DNA of 64,000 nt from Sphingobacteriia bacterium (GTDB lineage: Bacteria; Bacteroidota; Bacteroidia; Bacteroidales; UBA7960): positions 29,199 through 93,198 of the forward strand of contig JAABRR010000005.1 of NCBI GenBank assembly GCA_011390785.1. Reading direction: 5' to 3'. The notes beneath the pieces were generated by a model, which did not search any database, had not been told where the DNA came from, and saw only the letters and a program-made list of their open reading frames with translations. Shown here in pieces: positions 19,605 through 28,388 of this stretch. Position 1 is the stretch's first letter. Every line of letters starts with the position of its first letter. The position numbers and the translations under genes were made by a program.

Positions 19605-20186
19605 ATGATTCACACAGCTAAAAAAAATGTTTCCCTTTCATTTATCCTGTTTCTCTTTGCATTTTTATCCTTTACTACGGTAAAATCTTATGCCGGTTTG
19701 GATAACCCTGAGGTGCCAGAAGAGGAAACAGAAGAAGTAACTTTTCGTTTTCCCAATGAAGATTTGGTAAGATTTTTTGATACCAACAAAGAACTTAGTA
19801 CAATAACCAAATCTATTCAGGAAAAAATGGCTGAAGCAGCCATGGCACATAATCTCACACTTGAAAGGTTTAGTCAAATTGCCAATGCTAATAAAATTGG
19901 TGCCTTACAAGGTGGGGCCTTTACCGATGCTGAAGTCGAAGCTTTTGTAGCTCTGGGTCCTGAAGTAAGTAATATTCAAAGAGAGCAACAACAACTTATC
20001 CAGGAAAAACTTAAAGAAATGGGTTTTACACCTCAATCATATCAGGATATTTTAACTGAGTATCGTACTAATCAAGATTTACAGGCTCATGTTGTAGATC
20101 TTCTGCGTGAAAGAAGGAAGCAGGAAATTTTGGAAGAAAGACGTCGTGCAGCAGAAGAAAAAGCTGCTGAAGAAGCTAATAATTAG
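19605..20186 (+). CDS. Exported DUF4168 protein with two tandem domain copies
   Basis: A 193-residue exported protein. The signal peptide ends near VKSYA-GLD (residue 31), followed by an acidic linker. The mature part holds two similar halves of the DUF4168 type: residues about 48-100 (NEDLVRFFDTNKEL, later LTLERFSQIANANK) and about 106-170 (DAEVEAFVALGPEV, later FTPQSYQDILTEYRTN). Both run helix, Q-rich helix, then a xxxFxxI/xxYxxI helix. The tail is highly charged (RRKQEILEERRRAAEE). The function of DUF4168 is unknown. It is a single-gene unit with its own promoter and a strong terminator. Confidence 0.75.
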   Translation: MIHTAKKNVSLSFILFLFAFLSFTTVKSYAGLDNPEVPEEETEEVTFRFPNEDLVRFFDTNKELSTITKSIQEKMAEAAMAHNLTLERFSQIANANKIGALQGGAFTDAEVEAFVALGPEVSNIQREQQQLIQEKLKEMGFTPQSYQDILTEYRTNQDLQAHVVDLLRERRKQEILEERRRAAEEKAAEEANN

Positions 20187-20213
20187 TATAGTATCTTTTT
20201 TTAATCATACAGA

Positions 20214-20237
20214 AGCCGGGTATTCCCGGCTTTTTTT
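20214..20237 (+). terminator. Rho-independent terminator after the DUF4168 gene
   Basis: AGCCGGG (20214-20220), loop TATT, CCCGGCT (20225-20231), then a T-run. A compact GC-rich hairpin 28 bases past the stop. Confidence 0.92.
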
Positions 20238-20440
20238 ATGATTACAATTCTGCTGTCAGTATATTGCCGCACTTCTGATTTTTCTCTTTGGATAATAGCA
20301 TTTTCGCAGGATTATACATTTTTTTTCTTAGCTTTACGGCTTATTTATTTTGATAAATCGATTTAGTTTATTGAGCATTAAACCGAAATATTTCTCTTTG
20401 AATTTCATTATCTGGTGTCATTCATAATACCCCCAAAATT

Positions 20441-21373
20441 ATGCAGAAACTTTTTTTCATTCTTTTTATCTTTCTGATTACAACAGACTTTTTTAACGTC
20501 AATGCGCAGTCCTTTTTTGTTCCTTTATATCCCCATGGGCAGGTTCCTAATTACCTTGATATTGGAGAAACTGAAGTTAGTGATTCTACCAATATTGTGA
20601 GGATAAGAAATGTTCAGGTGCCTGACATTGAAGTTTATCTGCCTTCTAAACGCAATAGTACCGGAAAAGCTGTGATAATATGCCCGGGCGGAGGTTACAG
20701 AATTCTAGCTTACGATTGGGAAGGTTCTGATGTAGCTAAAATGTTTAATGCGAAAGGTATTACAGCTATAGTGTTGAAATACAGATTGCCATCTTCAGCC
20801 ACAAATATAGTTCCTCACTTAACGCCTTTAATGGATGCGCAGCGCGCAATAAGGTTAGTACGTCACCATGCCAGGAAATGGAATATTGACCCAACAAAAG
20901 TAGGAATCATGGGCTTTTCCGCGGGTGGGCATCTTGCATCTACCTTATCTACTCATTTCGATTATGGTAATACTGAAAGTATCGATCCCATAGAGTCTCA
21001 AAGCTGCCGACCTGATTTTTCAATTCTGATGTATCCGGTTATTTCTGCTGATCCGGAGATCTGGCATCAAGGCTCGTTCTTAAACTTGCTGGGTGAAGAC
21101 CCCGTTGGTGAATTGCTGAACTACTATTCGAATGAAAAACAGGTAACTCCTGATACTCCGCCGGCAATACTTATTCATTCTTCTGACGATACAGCAGTTC
21201 CTGTTCAAAATAGTATACGATATTACGAAGCCCTGCTGAAAAATGACATAACTGCTGAAATGCATATATACCCTTACGGCGGGCATGGATATGGCCTGGC
21301 TATTGGGCAGGGACATCTGTCTACCTGGCCTCAGAGAGTTGTTGAGTGGTTAAACTTCCTTGATGAAAAGTAA
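20441..21373 (+). CDS. Exported alpha/beta-hydrolase (acetyl-esterase-like)
   Basis: A 310-residue exported hydrolase of the BD-FAE/esterase-lipase group of the alpha/beta-hydrolase fold. A signal peptide ends at NVNAQ (about residue 22). The oxyanion-hole segment is CPGGGYR, the nucleophile elbow is GFSAGG with Ser160, the acid is the Asp in SSDDTAVP, and the catalytic His is in YGGHGYG. These proteins often remove acetyl groups from xylan or other glycans in the periplasm. The next gene, a sugar isomerase-like protein, may be in the same carbohydrate pathway, but the gap of 117 bases leaves the operon open. Substrate is not known. Confidence 0.83.
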   Translation: MQKLFFILFIFLITTDFFNVNAQSFFVPLYPHGQVPNYLDIGETEVSDSTNIVRIRNVQVPDIEVYLPSKRNSTGKAVIICPGGGYRILAYDWEGSDVAKMFNAKGITAIVLKYRLPSSATNIVPHLTPLMDAQRAIRLVRHHARKWNIDPTKVGIMGFSAGGHLASTLSTHFDYGNTESIDPIESQSCRPDFSILMYPVISADPEIWHQGSFLNLLGEDPVGELLNYYSNEKQVTPDTPPAILIHSSDDTAVPVQNSIRYYEALLKNDITAEMHIYPYGGHGYGLAIGQGHLSTWPQRVVEWLNFLDEK

Positions 21374-21490
21374 ATTCTGTAACATTCTCCTTTTCAATAA
21401 TGAAGGTTACAACAATAAATGCCTGATAGAAAACTACTTTAATAAGAATCGTGAATTTTATAATATGTTGAACTTTTCAAAACTTTAGCT

Positions 21491-22489
21491 ATGTCCAGAC
21501 CTGTCACACTTTTTACTGGCCAGTGGGCCGATTTGCCCTTCGAAACTATTTGTCAAAAAACCAAAGATTTTGGTTATGATGGCATTGAAATTTGCACCTG
21601 GGGAGACCATATGGAAATCAATAAGGCCGACCAGGATTATTGCAACAACCGCAAGAAACTTTTAGAGAAGTATGGATTGAAACTTTTCACCATATCCACA
21701 CACCTTGTAGGACAATGTGTATGCGACCCTATTGATGCAAGGCATAAAGGTATCTTGCCTGATTATATCTGGGGCGATGGCGATCCTGAAGGAGTGAAGC
21801 AACGAGCTGCCCAGGAGATAATTGAGACAGGAAAAGTTGCCAAAAGATTAGGATTGGATGTTGTTGTGGGGTTTACCGGAAGTCCTGTATGGCACTTGCT
21901 ATATGCATTTCCTCCCACACCACAATCAATGATCGAAAACGGTTTTATAGAATTTGCCAAAAGATGGAAACCCATTCTGGATGAATATCAAAAAATGGGA
22001 GTCAGGTTTGCTTTGGAAGTACATCCAACAGAAATTGCTTTTGATATTGCTACTGCCAAACGTGCATTGAAAGCACTCGATTACCATTCGGCTTTTGGGT
22101 TTAACTATGATCCCAGCCATTTAGGTTACCAGGGTGTCGATTATGTAAAGTTTATTTACGAATTTGCCGACCGCATTTTTCATGTGCACATGAAAGATGT
22201 TCACTGGAGCGATACCCCCAAAGATATTGGTGTTTTTGGCGGGCATACTGATTTTGGCAACAATAACCGTTTCTGGAATTTTCGAAGTATTGGCAGGGGC
22301 CGTATCGATTTTGAAAGTATCATCAGAGCACTAAATGACATTGGTTACAATGGTCCCTTATCTATTGAATGGGAAGACAGCGGTATGGATCGGGAAGCAG
22401 GAGCGCGCGAATCTTGCGAGTTTACCAAAAGGGTTGATTTTGAGCCTTCAAATGTAGCTTTTGATGATGCTATGCAGAAAAAAGAGTGA
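21491..22489 (+). CDS. Sugar phosphate isomerase/epimerase family (xylose isomerase-like TIM barrel)
   Basis: A 332-residue TIM-barrel protein of the AP endonuclease 2/xylose isomerase-like family. Likely divalent-metal ligands appear in order: Glu in ALEVHPTE, Asp-His in [10 protein letters not shown], His in HVHMKD and Glu in SIEWED. There is no signal peptide, so it is cytosolic. A long loop ([20 protein letters not shown]) precedes the last strands. Family members isomerise or epimerise sugars or keto-inositols; the exact substrate cannot be told from sequence. It sits between an exported esterase and ccoI, 41 bases upstream of the latter. Confidence 0.82.
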   Translation: MSRPVTLFTGQWADLPFETICQKTKDFGYDGIEICTWGDHMEINKADQDYCNNRKKLLEKYGLKLFTISTHLVGQCVCDPIDARHKGILPDYIWGDGDPEGVKQRAAQEIIETGKVAKRLGLDVVVGFTGSPVWHLLYAFPPTPQSMIENGFIEFAKRWKPILDEYQKMGVRFALEVHPTEIAFDIATAKRALKALDYHSAFGFNYDPSHLGYQGVDYVKFIYEFADRIFHVHMKDVHWSDTPKDIGVFGGHTDFGNNNRFWNFRSIGRGRIDFESIIRALNDIGYNGPLSIEWEDSGMDREAGARESCEFTKRVDFEPSNVAFDDAMQKKE

Positions 22490-22530
22490 TAACAAGGTAT
22501 TTTTTAATTATTTGAAGGAAATTCTTTTAA

Positions 22531-24915
22531 ATGAGTGAAACAAAATGCGTGCATTGTGGTGCTGATTGTGGCAATAGTCCGGTTATCTGGGATGAAAAAC
22601 CATTTTGCTGTCATGGCTGTAAAGCTGTTTACCAGATTTTGGATCAAAAGAAAATGGGGCAGTATTATGAGATACAGCCTATGTCAGGTATCCGAATAGA
22701 AAAAGGTAAAGAAACGAAACAATTCGCATTTCTTGATCTTGATGAAATCAAAGAAAAACTCCTGTTATTTAATGATGGAAATACATCCAGCGTAAAATTA
22801 TTTTTGCCCGGAATACATTGTGCATCGTGTATATGGTTGCTTGAACATCTTAATACTTTACATCAGGGCATCATATACTCAAATGTAAATTTTCCTAAAA
22901 AGGAGATCTATATAACTTTCAGGAACAACGAAATTTCCCTTCGACAGATTGCCGAGTTACTGGCTGCCATTCATTATGTGCCAGAAATTACCCTTGATCA
23001 ACTGGAAGAAAAACAGAAGCCATCTGCCAATCGCAGTTTATTGGTAAAAATTGGTATTGCCAGTTTCAGCTTTCTGAATATCATGATGTATAGTTTCCCG
23101 GAGTATGTTCCGGGTGGCCATCTTCTTGAGCAGGAGTTTAAGCATGTTTTCGGTTGGTTAAGCTTTGTACTTATTCTTCCGGTAGTTTTTTATAGTGCCA
23201 ATGATTATTACCTTTCTGCATGGAAGGGGCTGAAATACAAAGTTATCAGCATCGATCTTCCCATTACATTGGGTATCATTGCTTTATTTCTACAAAGCTC
23301 TTATGAAGTGTTCACCGGAAATGGGATTGGCTATATGGATTCTCTGGCCGGACTGTTATTCTTTCTTCTGATAGGGAAGTGGTACCAGAGCAAAACCTAT
23401 GAAGCTTTATCTTTTGAGCGCGACTACAAGTCCTATTTTCCCGTGGCAGTAACAAGAATATTAAATGGGGCAGAAGAAATTATACCCATAAAGAGTTTAA
23501 AAAAGGGAGACCAGATTATTGTGCGGAATCAGGAACTAATACCTGCTGATGCCAATATTGTAAAGGGCATTGCAAATATTGATTATTCCTTTGTTACGGG
23601 CGAGGCCATGCCTGTGCCTAAAAATCCCGGTGAGTTTGTTTTTGCCGGTGGCCGGCAAATTGGCACTGCCATTGAATTGCTGGTAGAAAAAGAGGTAGAG
23701 CAAAGTTATCTAACTCAATTGTGGAACCAAAAGTCTGATAAGGATGAAGAGAGCCGGCTTAACAATACGATTAACAATGTAAGCCAATACTTTACTGCCG
23801 TTGTAATGCTGGTAGCGTCCATATCTTTTTTCTATTGGCTAATGAACGACACACCAGGAAAAGCAGTCTACGTATTTGCTTCGGTACTTATTATTGCCTG
23901 TCCGTGCGCTTTGGCACTCACCATACCCTTTACTTTCGGAAGTACAATGAGACTGTTTGGCCGCAAAGGTTTCTATATAAAAAAAACAGAAGTGATTGAA
24001 CAGTTATACCGAACTACGGCTGTTGTTTTTGATAAAACAGGTACAATTACCTTAAACAGGGAAGTAACCATCAATTTTAAGGGAGATGTGCTTTCTGATG
24101 AAGACATTCAGCAAATCCGATCGGTGGTAAGACATAGCAGTCATCCGCTTAGCACTACCTTGAATGATTATTACAGAGATCATGAGCATATAACTATTTC
24201 AACCTATGATGAATTGCCGGGGCAGGGGATTACTGCTGTTGTTGATAATTTAAGAATTAATGTAGGATCAAAAGCTTTTGTATTGGGTGAGCCGGAAAAT
24301 GAAGCTACAACTGAAAGTCGCGTTTACGTAGGTATTGATGGAAAATGCAAAGGATATTTTAGTATTGGTAATCGCTACAGGAAAGGACTATATGACGTAA
24401 TTCCACAATTAAGTCAGCATTATAAGCTGCACCTTTTATCGGGCGATAACGATTCGGAAAGAAACAATTTAAGAGAAATTTTTGGGCCGGAAGCTGAGCT
24501 GCACTTTTACCAAACTCCTACGGATAAAAAAGCCTACATTAAAAAGTTGAAAGATGAGGGCTTTAAGGTGCTTATGATTGGCGATGGACTGAATGATGCC
24601 GGCGCATTGGCCGAAAGCCACACCGGGATCAGTATCGCCGATGATGTTTTCAGCTTTTCACCTGCCTGTGATGCCATACTTGAATCAAAAAGATTTGGCC
24701 AATTGTATCATTTTCTGGCTTTTACCAAAAAAAGTTTCGGTGTTATCCGGTCAAGTTTTGTCTTATCTTTTTTTTATAACCTAATCGGGTTGTCTTTTGC
24801 AGTTACCGGTATGCTCTCACCTATTATTGCTGCTATTTTAATGCCTGTTAGTTCTGTTAGTGTGGTGGCATTTGCTACTTTCTCAATAAGGATACTTGGA
24901 GGAAAAATGAAGTAG
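22531..24915 (+). CDS. ccoI: Copper-transporting P-type ATPase for cbb3 oxidase assembly
   Basis: A 794-residue P1B-type heavy-metal ATPase of the CcoI/FixI class, which moves copper across the inner membrane for the cbb3 CuB centre. The N-terminus has the cysteine-rich CcoI-specific domain (CVHCGADC ... CCHGC), then an HMA domain with GIHCASC. Membrane helices flank the transport motif ACPCALAL. The actuator motif is VTGEAMPV, the phosphorylation site VFDKTGTITL (Asp near residue 500), and the hinge GDGLNDAGAL. It opens the cbb3 locus; ccoS follows after a gap with its own promoter. Confidence 0.94.
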   Translation: MSETKCVHCGADCGNSPVIWDEKPFCCHGCKAVYQILDQKKMGQYYEIQPMSGIRIEKGKETKQFAFLDLDEIKEKLLLFNDGNTSSVKLFLPGIHCASCIWLLEHLNTLHQGIIYSNVNFPKKEIYITFRNNEISLRQIAELLAAIHYVPEITLDQLEEKQKPSANRSLLVKIGIASFSFLNIMMYSFPEYVPGGHLLEQEFKHVFGWLSFVLILPVVFYSANDYYLSAWKGLKYKVISIDLPITLGIIALFLQSSYEVFTGNGIGYMDSLAGLLFFLLIGKWYQSKTYEALSFERDYKSYFPVAVTRILNGAEEIIPIKSLKKGDQIIVRNQELIPADANIVKGIANIDYSFVTGEAMPVPKNPGEFVFAGGRQIGTAIELLVEKEVEQSYLTQLWNQKSDKDEESRLNNTINNVSQYFTAVVMLVASISFFYWLMNDTPGKAVYVFASVLIIACPCALALTIPFTFGSTMRLFGRKGFYIKKTEVIEQLYRTTAVVFDKTGTITLNREVTINFKGDVLSDEDIQQIRSVVRHSSHPLSTTLNDYYRDHEHITISTYDELPGQGITAVVDNLRINVGSKAFVLGEPENEATTESRVYVGIDGKCKGYFSIGNRYRKGLYDVIPQLSQHYKLHLLSGDNDSERNNLREIFGPEAELHFYQTPTDKKAYIKKLKDEGFKVLMIGDGLNDAGALAESHTGISIADDVFSFSPACDAILESKRFGQLYHFLAFTKKSFGVIRSSFVLSFFYNLIGLSFAVTGMLSPIIAAILMPVSSVSVVAFATFSIRILGGKMK

Positions 24916-24996
24916 TATTTTCACACATATGCAAAACAGTGCTATTTAGAATTATTATAAATAAATCAGCTTCGTTTTAGCAACTATCTAATTATT

Positions 24997-25004
24997 TATA
25001 TTTG
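24997..25004 (+). promoter_or_regulatory. Candidate -7 element for the ccoS-ccoNOQP-ccoG operon
   Basis: TATATTTG at 24997-25004 is an exact TAnnTTTG match followed by GCAGC, 37 bases before the ccoS ATG. The -33 region has only GTTTT. No FNR-like TTGAT-N4-ATCAA palindrome is visible here. Confidence 0.5.
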
Positions 25005-25041
25005 CAGCTATTTAGGCGTAAATACGAATGAATTTACCAAA

Positions 25042-25266
25042 ATGTCGGCTATAATTTTCCTGATTTTTCTGGGTATTCTGGTAGCAGGAGGATTTCTTGC
25101 TGCTTTTATTTGGGCTGTAAGAAGCGGACAATTTGATGATGACTATTCCCCCTCTGTAAGAATGCTTTTTGATAAAGATGATATACCCTCAATAAAACCC
25201 GAATCAGAAACAGATGAGAAGAATGAAGTTACAGAATCTGAAGAGCAGCCAGATAGAAACCAATAA
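25042..25266 (+). CDS. ccoS: cbb3-type cytochrome oxidase assembly protein CcoS
   Basis: A 74-residue single-span membrane protein with the typical CcoS N-terminus: a hydrophobic helix (IIFLIFLGILVAGGFLAAFI), then WAVRSGQFDD and the RMLFDKDD motif. The acidic tail is variable in the family. CcoS is needed for cofactor insertion into cbb3 oxidase. It lies between ccoI and ccoNO. Confidence 0.93.
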   Translation: MSAIIFLIFLGILVAGGFLAAFIWAVRSGQFDDDYSPSVRMLFDKDDIPSIKPESETDEKNEVTESEEQPDRNQ

Positions 25267-25395
25267 GTTGACCCACTTTTTGTTAATGATTTTAGCGTGA
25301 ATTGGTCTTTCTTTGCGTTTCAGCATGCGGATAAGTAATAGGTCAAAAATTAAAAATGTAAATAAGTCAGTATAATAAATACTAAACCAGGTAAT

Positions 25396-27537
25396 ATGGA
25401 AATACAAAAGTTTACTTACGATAATAAAATTTCCCGACTTTTTCTCAATGCTACAATTTTCTGGGGTATTGTTGCTGTTTTGGTGGGTTTATTAATAGCC
25501 ATTGAGCTGGTTTTTCCCAAACTAACCAATGGTATTTCATTTTTATCATTTGGTCGTTTAAGACCATTACATACCAATGCTGCAATTTTTGCTTTTGTTG
25601 GAAATGCTATATTTACAGGTGTTTATTATTCAATTCCGCGTTTGCTAAAAACTCCGTTATATAGTCAGTTGCTGGGTAAAATCAATTTTTGGGGATGGCA
25701 GCTTATTATTGTTGCTGCGGCACTTACCATCCCTTTTGGTTACACAGTGGGTAAGGAATATGCTGAGCTCGAATGGCCCATAGATATTGCTGTTACAATT
25801 ATTTGGATAGTTTTTGGGCTCAACCTTATCATGACTACTCTTAAGCGTAGGGTAAAGCATATTTATGTTGCGATATGGTTTTATATCGCAACTTTTGTAA
25901 CGGTAGCAGTATTACATGTTGTTAATTCAATCAATATTCCGATAACTTTTTTAAAAAGTTATCCTGTTTATGCGGGTGTTCAGGATGCCCTGGTACAATG
26001 GTGGTATGGTCATAATGCGGTAGCGTTTTTCTTAACTACACCGTTTTTAGGTCTTATGTATTACTTTGTACCCAAGGCTGCCAACAGGCCAGTATATTCG
26101 TATCGACTTTCCATTATTCATTTTTGGTCTTTAATATTTCTTTACATCTGGGCAGGGCCACACCATTTGCTGTATTCAGCGTTGCCCGATTGGGTTCAGG
26201 CCCTTGGGGTTGTGTTCTCAGTAATGCTAATAGCTCCTTCCTGGGGAGGTATGGTGAATGGATTGCTCACTTTACGTGGTGCCTGGGATAAAGTAAGACA
26301 AGATCCTGTTCTGAAAATGTTTGTTGTGGCAATTACTGCTTATGGTATGGCCACCTTTGAAGGTCCGTTACTCTCATTGAAAACTGTGAATGCTATCAGC
26401 CATTTTACCGACTGGACCATCGCCCACGTGCATATTGGTGCCCTGGGCTGGAACGGCATGCTTACTTTTGGTATGATTTACTGGCTTATGCCACGGTTGT
26501 ATAAAACACCACTATGGAGTATAAAAATGGCCAATGCACACTTCTGGCTTGCCACTACTGGAATGTTATTTTTTGCTGTGCCATTATATTTTGGGGGTAT
26601 TACCCAAAGCCTTATGTGGAAACAATTTACCGAAGAAGGATTCCTGAAATATCCAAATTTCATGGAAACTGTTGTGCAGATTATCCCGATGTATGCTCTG
26701 CGTATTTTTGGTGGAGTACTTTATGTAACAGGTATTATTCTTTTGATTATTAATGTTATAAAAACTGCATATGCAGGCAATTATGTCAGGTTTGAAGAGG
26801 ATGAAGCTCCGGCGCTTCCATCAAAACTCACACCTGAACCCGGCCACAGAGGCCTTGAAGCCCGCCCGGTAATGTTTACGATTGTTGCCCTTATCGTTAT
26901 TTTGATTGGTGGAATTGTACAGTTTATGCCCATGTTTATGATCAAAACCAACGTGCCTACCATTGAAGCTGTGATGCCCTATACACCTCTCGAATTGCAT
27001 GGACGCGATATTTATGTAAGAGAAGGCTGCTACAACTGCCATAGCCAGCTGGTTCGTCCTTTCCGTTCAGAAGTTGAGAGATATGGAGATTATTCCAAAG
27101 CCGGAGAAACTGTTTATGATCATCCGTTCCAGTTTGGTTCTAAAAGAACAGGACCCGATCTTGCCCGAGCTGGTGTGGCCGGAAGTTCGGTGAATAAGCC
27201 AAATTCATGGCACCTTACTCACTTTGAAGAACCCCAAAAGTTGATCCCCCAATCCATCATGCCTCCCTATCCGTGGCTTCTGGAAAATGTGCTTGATATT
27301 AGTACAACAGCAAAAAAAATCAGGGCTTTGCAATATCTGGGCCATCCTTATCCCGACGGATTTGATGAGATCGCCAATGAAGATCTGATGAAACAGGCGG
27401 CGCAAATTGCAGGAGAACTTCGAAGTGGGGGTTTTGAAATAGATGACAATAGAGAAGTGATCGCACTGATAGCCTATATTCAACGCCTGGGATATGACAT
27501 TTCCAAACCCGCTGATCAGATTTCTGTTAACGATTAA
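25396..27537 (+). CDS. ccoNO: Fused cbb3 cytochrome oxidase subunits I and II (CcoNO)
   Basis: A 713-residue fusion of the catalytic subunit CcoN with the monohaem c subunit CcoO, common in Bacteroidota. The CcoN part (about residues 1-475) is a multi-span membrane protein with haem and CuB histidines in LHTNAAIF, WWYGHNAVAFF, WAGPHHLLYS and HVHIGALGWNG. A linker rich in Pro and Glu leads to a further membrane helix and the CcoO domain, with haem c motif CYNCHSQLVRPF (Cys545, Cys548, His549). A downstream IMPPYPWL carries the likely axial Met. It reduces O2 to water at the inner membrane with high oxygen affinity. The 130-base gap after ccoS holds no gene. Confidence 0.95.
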   Translation: MEIQKFTYDNKISRLFLNATIFWGIVAVLVGLLIAIELVFPKLTNGISFLSFGRLRPLHTNAAIFAFVGNAIFTGVYYSIPRLLKTPLYSQLLGKINFWGWQLIIVAAALTIPFGYTVGKEYAELEWPIDIAVTIIWIVFGLNLIMTTLKRRVKHIYVAIWFYIATFVTVAVLHVVNSINIPITFLKSYPVYAGVQDALVQWWYGHNAVAFFLTTPFLGLMYYFVPKAANRPVYSYRLSIIHFWSLIFLYIWAGPHHLLYSALPDWVQALGVVFSVMLIAPSWGGMVNGLLTLRGAWDKVRQDPVLKMFVVAITAYGMATFEGPLLSLKTVNAISHFTDWTIAHVHIGALGWNGMLTFGMIYWLMPRLYKTPLWSIKMANAHFWLATTGMLFFAVPLYFGGITQSLMWKQFTEEGFLKYPNFMETVVQIIPMYALRIFGGVLYVTGIILLIINVIKTAYAGNYVRFEEDEAPALPSKLTPEPGHRGLEARPVMFTIVALIVILIGGIVQFMPMFMIKTNVPTIEAVMPYTPLELHGRDIYVREGCYNCHSQLVRPFRSEVERYGDYSKAGETVYDHPFQFGSKRTGPDLARAGVAGSSVNKPNSWHLTHFEEPQKLIPQSIMPPYPWLLENVLDISTTAKKIRALQYLGHPYPDGFDEIANEDLMKQAAQIAGELRSGGFEIDDNREVIALIAYIQRLGYDISKPADQISVND

Positions 27538-27546
27538 TTAAGATGT

Positions 27547-27768
27547 ATGAGACTAGCCCGCAGTGTATTGGAAAATGCAACCGGTAATGAAATTTTTGCC
27601 ATTATCGGTATATTGATATTCTTTTCTTTTTTTGTTGGATTGATATGGTGGGTCGTAAAATTGAAATCCTCAAAAGTAAAAGAATTTAGCAGACTTCCTT
27701 TAGATGATGATGAAGAAGCATCAGCTTCTACAGATTTAGATAGTTCGCAATCAGAAAACAAAAAATAA
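27547..27768 (+). CDS. ccoQ: cbb3 oxidase subunit IV-like protein (CcoQ)
   Basis: A 73-residue single-span membrane protein between ccoNO and ccoP, where CcoQ is normally found. One hydrophobic helix (IFAIIGILIFFSFFVGLIWW) is followed by a basic stretch and a long acidic, serine-rich tail. It starts 10 bases after the ccoNO stop. Position and size support the name; sequence conservation in CcoQ is low. Confidence 0.8.
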   Translation: MRLARSVLENATGNEIFAIIGILIFFSFFVGLIWWVVKLKSSKVKEFSRLPLDDDEEASASTDLDSSQSENKK

Positions 27769-27775
27769 CATCGCT

Positions 27776-28384
27776 ATGACAAAAGATAAATTGCCATCAG
27801 AACAAGTAAAAGTTGATTATGAGTATGATACACTAACCAACGATCGTCTTCTTAAAGATCACGAATATGATGGTATCAGAGAGTTAGATAATGCGCCACC
27901 TTCATGGTTCAACATGTTATTTATTGGCACTATTGTTTTTGCTGTTCTCTATCTTTATATTTTATGGATGTTCCAGCCAGCAGGGTTGGTGCAAGCCAAA
28001 GAATATCAGAATGAACTGGCAAAGGCCAAAACAACTGCTTCTGCAGAGCCTGGCACAAGAGCAATCAGGATGGTACTGCTCAATGATGAGGAATCGATGC
28101 AAAATGGGCAGAAGGTTTTTAATAGTGTTTGTGCAGTTTGCCACCTGGCAGACGGTGGCGGCCTGGTCGGGCCCAATTTAACAGACAAATACTGGGTACA
28201 TGGCAATTCAGTTAAAGATCTTTTTACTGTTATCACTGAAGGGGTTATTGAAAAGGGCATGATTCCTTATCGGGATCAGCTTTCGCACCAACAAAGGTTG
28301 GAAGTCTCCGGTTACATTCTCAATAATCTGGTAGGTTCTGAACCTGCCAATCCTAAAGAGCCCGAAGGGGAATTAATTGAATAA
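27776..28384 (+). CDS. ccoP: cbb3 oxidase cytochrome c subunit, single-haem form (CcoP)
   Basis: A 202-residue membrane-anchored cytochrome c. The N-terminal FixP_N-type segment includes YDGIRELDNAPPSWF and one membrane helix (about residues 44-65). The soluble domain has a single haem c motif, CAVCH (Cys119, Cys122, His123), followed by GPNLTDKYW and the probable axial Met in KGMIPYRDQ. Classical proteobacterial CcoP is longer and carries two haem motifs; only one is here, so this is a short monohaem version. The stop overlaps the ccoG region by a few bases of spacing (ccoG ATG 5 bases after). Confidence 0.92.
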   Translation: MTKDKLPSEQVKVDYEYDTLTNDRLLKDHEYDGIRELDNAPPSWFNMLFIGTIVFAVLYLYILWMFQPAGLVQAKEYQNELAKAKTTASAEPGTRAIRMVLLNDEESMQNGQKVFNSVCAVCHLADGGGLVGPNLTDKYWVHGNSVKDLFTVITEGVIEKGMIPYRDQLSHQQRLEVSGYILNNLVGSEPANPKEPEGELIE

Positions 28385-28388
28385 TTTT

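Noticed and set aside
24916..25395. Search for FNR/CRP-type palindromes before the cbb3 genes
   Set aside because: No TTGAT-N4-ATCAA or TGTGA-N6-TCACA site was visible, so no regulator is claimed.
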